From the NCBI GenBank assembly GCA_016806645.1, contig JACSYO010000415.1, forward strand, positions 3,758,001 through 3,822,000: DNA of 64,000 nucleotides. The letters run 5' to 3'. The stretch is from Ophiodon elongatus. Its lineage: Eukaryota > Chordata > Actinopteri > Perciformes > Hexagrammidae. Below the pieces are notes generated by a model, which was given only the letters and a program-made list of their open reading frames with translations, was not told where the DNA came from and ran no database searches. Positions 57,909 to 64,000 of this stretch are shown here, piece by piece. The translations under genes and the position numbers were made by a program. Position 1 is the stretch's first letter. Every line of letters begins with the position of its first letter.

Positions 57909-58268
57909 GTACTGAGGTACTGAGGTACAGAGGTACTGAGGTACAGAGGTACTGAGGTACAGAGGTACAGAGGTACAGAGGTACTGAGGTACAGAGGTAC
58001 TGAGGTACAGAGGTACAGAGGTACTGAGGTACAGAGGTACAGAGGTACTGAGGTACAGAGGTACTGAGGTACAGAGGTACAGAGGTACAGAGGTACTGAG
58101 GTACAGAGGTACTGAGGTACTGAGGTACTGAGGTACAGAGGTACTGAGGTACTGAGGTACAGAGGTACAGAGATACTGAGGTACAGAGGTACAGAGGTAC
58201 TGAGGTACTGAGATACTGAGGTACTGAGGTACAGAGGTACTGAGGTACTGAGGTACTGAGGTACTGAG
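57909..58268 (+). repeat. 8-bp minisatellite, about 45 units, two unit types
   Basis: The unit is GAGGTACT or GAGGTACA; only the eighth base varies, apart from two ATAC units near 58173 and 58213. Counting through the tract gives 45 GTAC/ATAC cores with no frame slippage. An open frame on the minus strand through it is only the repeat translated (8-residue TSVPQYLS-type period). Confidence 0.97.
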
Positions 58269-58679
58269 ACTCGTCACCACATCTGTTTCATTCACAAAGA
58301 GAATGTGTGACAGTCACCCTGGAAAAGTCCTTCTAGTGCAACACAGGCCAACAGGTGTGCAAGTCCACAAGGGGGGCAGCAGGCGTACACTATGCCTGTA
58401 TCTTGGTCTGCTGGTGGGATGCAGGTCAAAGGTCAGGAAATCAATTCATAAAACACACACAGAATGTTGCCTTCAAGTTCAGTTTGTAAAAGTAGTAAAT
58501 ACACATTTGCTGGACATCAGTGACACATCAAATCAGTTAATATGACTGTTTATTTTCATTTTAATGGCACTAGAATTAACAATACATGACATTCAAGGCA
58601 CACCATCAGCTACAGATGGTAATTATGCAGTGCAAAAGAAAACTAGTAAAATAAATTCCCTAAAACATCCATTAGAGGC

Positions 58680-58900
58680 CGGCTCCGTCTGCACTTTTCT
58701 CCGCTTTGTTCTGGCGCTGCAGCACATTGTAGCTTCATGCTGCTCACTTTGTAAAATCTTTAAAAGCAATAAATAAAAGCAGCCTCTAAATGATCATTTT
58801 GGCTCCGCAGGATCTGTTTTGTTTCATATTTCAAAGTAAAAGCACATGAATGTGCAACAAGTCCAAACAGCACCTGAAGGCCACAAGTGAGTTTAATGTT
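58680..58900 (+). repeat. Diverged direct duplicate, copy 1
   Basis: It shares with 59285-59470, in the same order: ctgcacttttctcc, aataaataaaag, gcaggatctgttttgt (versus gcagggtttgctttgt), and gaatgtgcaacaagtcc (versus gaatgttcaacaagtcc). This may be an old segmental duplication or two copies of an unnamed repeat. Confidence 0.6.
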
Positions 58901-59284
58901 CTGAATACAGACTTATTGCTTATATACACACTGCACTTTATTAATCCTGCGTGGTTATTACAGCTGGACTGCATCGCGTCCGTCTCTTTGACCAAGAACA
59001 CCGCGATCTGATCGTCTTGAAGTCCTTTAAGAACAAAACGGGCCACCAGGTGCTCAAGTCTACAACAGTAATGGCAGTTTTCATACGTTTTATTAAAAAA
59101 CATTCACGATTAAGACCTGAGCTGCTGCACGTCTCAGACTCATCCAAGCAATAAATAGGTTTTTCCTTCTGCACCAGAAATGCCGTTCAACGGTTTGAGC
59201 CGATTGGCCTCATATCACCTGCAGGCCAAAATAACACACCGTACGGACAATGAAGTCAAATAGATTCAGTAAAACATACCCGCT

Positions 59285-59470
59285 GCAGCTGCACTTTTCT
59301 CCATATATAAATAAATAAATAAATAAAAGTTGCCATCAATCTTTGCAGGGTTTGCTTTGTCCTCACTAGTATTTTAAAGTGAACTCACTTGAATGTTCAA
59401 CAAGTCCCACTAAGGAGTCTCAAAGGTCCCTTAAAGACCCCACGAGAGTCTAATCATGCTGCATGGAGAC
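59285..59470 (+). repeat. Diverged direct duplicate, copy 2
   Basis: This is the partner of 58680-58900, about 600 bp downstream in the same orientation; it has an extra (AAAT)n expansion at about 59307-59328. Confidence 0.6.
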
Positions 59471-59706
59471 GTCCTGATACACTGTGAGAGGCATTCACTC
59501 ACTTATACCTCTCTACACGTCTTGATCTCACTGAGTATAATTTGGGCATGAGCAATAACGTGACAGTATAAGCACCATGTTCCTTCGGTGCTATCTGATA
59601 TAAGCTTTAACAAAAACAAAATCACAGTCAGGAATTAACCCCTTAACGTAGACATTTTGTCCCTTTGTATTTTTCAAGTCATTTGAATGATCTCACGATC
59701 ATACTA

Positions 59707-59754
59707 ATATATATATATATATATATACACATATATATATATATATATATATCA
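59707..59754. repeat. (AT)n microsatellite
   Basis: AT run broken once by 'acac', self-complementary and hairpin-prone. Confidence 0.95.
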
Positions 59755-60627
59755 TATATCCTCCAGTTCTAGCTCCTTATTGAAGCAACTTAATGTGAAA
59801 AATCAAAACCTAAGTTTCCTTGTGCTGCACCACTGTTTTAATTAGATGTCTTGTGCATCCTGATAAACACTTCACAATTCTGCATGACATATTTGATTTG
59901 TGAAGAAAGTTTGGGATCTCTATTGAATTTGAAATGGAGTTGTGCGGCACGTCAAGAGTTTTGTAACGGCTTACTGACCCACTGGCAGGCTGCTGCTTTT
60001 TAAGGTGGAAGTTTAAGTAGACAACATGGATTACTATACTGTAATAACACATATTCTCTTCATTAGGTTTCCTTTACATTTTAAATGGATATCTTAGTTT
60101 TTAAAGATGCACTTTCACTTCAGATGATCATTTTTACAGTAACGACACTATTATCCATTTCATCCCAGTGAAACAACTAATACCGTTTGACTTGGAGGTC
60201 TGTGCCTCGATCCCCGCAGGCCAGGAAAGCATTCATGGAGAACGAACATTTTATACTTAAGCTGCATTCATTTTGGTCTCTTCTGGTTCGTAGTGGCAAA
60301 GATTTGTGTTGCATTAGAGATAGTATTTTCTGCATGTTGGGTTCAGTAGATATGGTAAGAGGAAAAGGGCAGGAACCGTCCAAATGTGAGCCCAGAGGCC
60401 TTCAACATCCTCTACAACTAAGGCCACTCTGCAATATTCCCCACTGTACATGCAGATCGCATAGCAACAAAGGCCTATGTCTGGCCGTTGTCTGTTACTA
60501 TCGCTTGAATGCCCCCTACATGCGCATGTGTGCGCGTGCACATGCACTCACGTGCAATGCCGTCACCAACACCTCCTCCTACTCGCTCCATATCCCATAT
60601 GTACTGCCATCTTTCCGCCTCATACAC

Positions 60628-60661
60628 CCCCCCACCACCACCACCACCACCACCACCACCG
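60628..60661 (+). repeat. (CCA)n microsatellite
   Basis: About ten ACC/CCA units immediately before a CCATAAT motif copy. Confidence 0.95.
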
Positions 60662-61550
60662 CCATTATCCCATAATATTCATGGGTCGTCCATTCCCTCT
60701 GCCCCCTCCCCCCATGTGCACACAGCTCACCGCCCACTCTGCCACCCCCACTTCCCTGCCTGACAACACCACCGCCCGACATCCCATAATATTCATGCTC
60801 ACGCTCCACACACATTCATACACAGCAGTGCGTTCAGCTCTTTGTTGGCGGAGATGCCTGAGCGATGCGAGCGTGCTCATGCACAGCAGTCATGTTTCTG
60901 CCTGCTACCATAATTTGATCTGGACTCAGACGGCCGAGGCCGGTTGCCCTCAAGTGCAGAGAAGCAACAAAGCAAAGGAAGGAGAGAGTAAAAAGGTGGT
61001 GGGTCACATTTCTGTCTCACAACGACCTTGGGGTGGAAATGTTGGCGAAGTCCAGAGTCACCATTAGGCCCACCATCCATCCTGTGGGAAGCATCAGTAA
61101 GGTCAGTTTAGAGTTGCCCCACCTCACAGCAGAGTCTCTCAAAGTCTGCTGCTGCCTCCCGCTACAACAGAGGGAATACAAGTCATCTCTATGTCATGCT
61201 GAAGCTTTAACAAGCATCTTTTTAGGCTCTGCAACCTGGCTACAGTCAATCAGCACTGGACCATTTCAGCATGATAAAATGTCCACAAAATGGGGGAAAG
61301 ATAAAGATAAAAAAAAAAAGAGGGCGAGTTATTTACGAGAGAGGGGTGAAGGGATGAGCATAACAGAGGCGCCGGACATGACAGTGGCCAGCTCATCACC
61401 ATGGCGTTGCTGTGGGAGACAGCGGAAGACGTCACTTGGAGAAACAGGGGACACAAAGGAGGAATACGACATGAGGAAGACAAAAAAAAGGAGGGAAGGG
61501 GGCCTACAAGAAACCTGTCTGCAGATATAGACAGAGGAAAGTGTATGTGT

Positions 61551-61552
61551 GT

Positions 61553-61633
<81 letters not shown>
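61551..61633 (+). repeat. (GT)n microsatellite
   Basis: About 40 GT units in the region right of chd4. Confidence 0.98.
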
Positions 61634-61634
<1 letters not shown>

Positions 61635-63600
61635 ATGGGGTGACCATTTACTCAGGATCTTGGTGTCAGAGGGTTCAGGTAAATGGGCCACCAAATCCTG
61701 GACAGGGGCCGCGAGTCTGCAAATGTTAGGTTCTGGTGCCGCACCGACTCGTCTGATTCAACAAAGAAGAATTTAAGCAGTAAATAAGTTTCATCAGACG
61801 TGAAAAGGCTGGAGCACAACATTTTTATTTTTTACTTTATTGGCCTCCGGGATTAAAAATGTCTTCAAGGTTCAATGTAATGTAAAAATTACAGGGTTCC
61901 CAACCCAATCAGTCAACACTAAAAACAGATGAGATACTAAATAAACACCCATAAAATAAAATTGGACAACAATAGACTACATCTGATTTATATAGTGCTT
62001 TTCAAAGTTCTCACAGGCGCTTTACATACTATAGGATAAAAGAAAGGAAAAAAAGAGCAATAAACTCTTTGATACAGACAGAAACATAGATAAGATTAAA
62101 ATAAAATAAATTATTGGAATATAATAGTGTTGAATAGTGTCAGCTAGCCCTAAAGCTAAAGCCAACTTTTTCTTTTCATGTAGGCGACTTGAAAATAGAT
62201 TTTCATGCTTCAACATCTTAGTGATTAGGTTTGTTAAACCCCAGAAATAAGACTGTAGCTAAATCTAATAATAACGGAGAGAAATGTAACAACAGTTTAA
62301 GCTAAACGAGCTTAAAGCTAACTCTAGTTGCAGGGATAATCAACCTAGAAAGGCATAATATTAGGGTTTTAAGGTTTTACATTACACAGTTTGACTAGGT
62401 AGCTTAAAAGGTTGTAAATTCCACAATATAGAACCATTTAAGTATAAAATTAGGATTAAAATCAGAGTTTACATCCTCACCATATATCTCAGTTGTGTCA
62501 TATCTTGTGTGGGATAAAATACAAATAATAGGTTACTCTTTTACAACTCCTACAGCTCCTACAAAGAAACACAACTACAATTTAAACTAGAGCTGCAACA
62601 CTTATTGCATCTACAGATAAAATCATATGTGTGTGTCCTTCCAGGTATATACTGTTCTTAGAAGTGTGACGGATTCTCTGTAACGTTACTTCACTGGCTA
62701 AACAGAAAGACAAAAGGAGGGAAAACTACCAAATTGACTGTGAAAAAAAAAAGTGCACTTCAGTTGAATAATCACTAATGACTTCCAATAAATAAAGAGT
62801 AATCATGCAATATAGTCTTCACGTTATGCTGCGTATTCCTCAGTGCATAAAAGAGTAAAACATTGTTTCGGGAATACCATTAAATAAATCCACACATATA
62901 ATGTAATTTCTTTCTAAATTTATGTGTCACAAACCTGCTTTGTTATTCTTTACTGCTTTTTTTCTAACCCCAGTGTAACACCCATCCGCTCTCTCCTTGT
63001 GCCCTCCTTTCCCTCCTATCTCGTGATTTATTTGCCTCAGTTCCAATATTTGTCGGCAGTGTGTTTTCTTCCCCTTGTCTAAATGTCATCCCTTCTTCTA
63101 AGACAATATAGGGAATGGGAGAGAGGGAGAACGAGAGGGCAAACGTGGGGGAGATAGAGGAAGGGGAGGGGGCGGGGGACTCGTAAAATGAGCAACAAAG
63201 TTTGGGAAAATTAAACATTAGGTAAGACACTTTTTCTCATACATATACAGTAATGTGGAGACAGAAATGCTGTGTCATAGTTTCTGATGTGAGGATTTCT
63301 TGCGAGACGTCTGATGGGCCAATATTCCTGCTGTGGTATTTCTATAGAGGAAACAAAAGGCTTCAGTTTGTCTTCTCATAAAATGTTTCTCAGCAGCAAA
63401 TGCACTCCTACACACACACATTAACATGCATGAATAAAAATGGGACAAAGAAATAACACACACACACATCTAGTTGTGACAATCATTCAAAGAGCATTAT
63501 CTCCATTGCGGGCACAGATTTTAGGTCTCATGCCAACAAGCACAATAGAAAGCATACTTGCACTCTTAATACTTACGTAGTACAACTGTTACCCTTCCCA
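61634..63600. other. Non-coding stretch, no gene recognised
   Basis: AT-rich sequence with short pyrimidine runs. No exon with family resemblance was seen on either strand. 'Tttattggcctccggg' near 61838 resembles a LINE tail, but too little remains to name it. Confidence 0.45.
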
Positions 63601-63686
63601 AAACCTCCTCCTCCCCTCCCTCCGCATCACTCCACACCCTGGATCACGCCTGTCCTCTCTCTCTCCCACCCTCACTCTCTACCTCC

Positions 63687-63730
63687 TTTATAACCCATCA
63701 CTCCCATCTCACTGCTCTCACTCATTCTTG
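63687..63730 (+). promoter_or_regulatory. Candidate TATA-type core promoter near the right edge
   Basis: TTTATAA at 63687-63693 is followed about 28-35 bases later by pyrimidine-rich initiator-like 'ctctcactcattc'. Several short ATG frames follow, but none gives a recognised protein before position 64000. In human the neighbour of CHD4 on this side is LPAR5, so a first exon of that gene is possible but unproven. Confidence 0.3.
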
Positions 63731-64000
63731 CCGTTTCAACCTGGGATGGACACTTTTTCTTTTCTGGTGATGAAACTGACTACTCGCTGACACAACGTTT
63801 TTGTAAAAATTTAATTTTACTTGCACTTCTGGATTTAAATTTTTGTTTTTGGGAGGAGGTAGATCTACAGTTCTGTTCATTTAAATTGGACATATGGACT
63901 TACTTTTGCATCTTAAGGATGAGTTTTGCTTGCAGTTTGTAAAACATTTCCGTGAGCATGCTTCTGCTGTCACTGACAGCATAAGTGAAGAAACTGATGA

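Noticed and set aside
57909..58268. Possible CRISPR-like array
   Set aside because: The units are contiguous 8-mers with no spacers, in a vertebrate genome.
57876..58295. 139-codon minus-strand frame with an 8-residue repeat
   Set aside because: It is the translated 8-bp minisatellite; any frame lacking a stop in the unit stays open.
60477..61067. 196-codon plus-strand frame with a histidine run
   Set aside because: It is driven by the (CCA)n repeat and shows no recognisable domain.

Overview
This is a vertebrate nuclear window, almost certainly from a teleost fish. The genes are split by GT-AG introns, the proteins are vertebrate, CA/GT microsatellites are abundant, and several interspersed repeats common in ray-finned fish are present: hAT-type MITEs carrying the 'CAGTGGTGGAAAGTA' terminus, an L2/Maui-like LINE 3' end, and other fish repeats. 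No bacterial genes, operons, CRISPR arrays, tRNAs or rRNAs were seen. All gene models were built by hand from splice sites, reading phase and remembered protein families; no search was run.

Layout, left to right. (1) 215-1536, minus strand: first three recognisable exons of a complement C1s-like protease, cut by the window edge. (2) 2665-12010, plus strand: nine exons of a TNF-receptor-superfamily receptor of LTBR/CD40 type, with cysteine-rich domains, one membrane helix and a short tail ending near a TRAF6-type motif; its signal-peptide exon was not found. (3) 13410-15532, minus: a complete four-exon cellular retinol-binding protein, best called rbp5. (4) 17524-31545, minus: complete ptpn6 (SHP-1), 15 coding exons and 582 residues, plus an alternative first exon at 34131-34141 spliced in the same phase. 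(5) 36836-56552, minus: complete chd4 (Mi-2 beta), 39 coding exons and 1981 residues. (6) 56553-64000: no protein gene recognised. This stretch has a GC-rich chd4 promoter, a cluster of a repeated CCATAAT motif, a 45-unit 8-bp minisatellite, a diverged duplicated segment and a possible TATA promoter at the right edge.

The human counterparts C1S, RBP5, LTBR, PTPN6 and CHD4 all lie on chromosome 12p13, so the window looks like a compact version of that block. Three genes act in immunity: C1s starts classical complement, the TNF receptor signals through TRAFs, and SHP-1 damps immune-receptor signalling. CHD4 is the ATPase of the NuRD chromatin complex. Both phosphatase and chromatin genes keep their catalytic residues. 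I found no undescribed enzymatic system; the items most worth checking are regulatory or structural (alternative ptpn6 start, CCATAAT motif family, repeats abutting splice sites).
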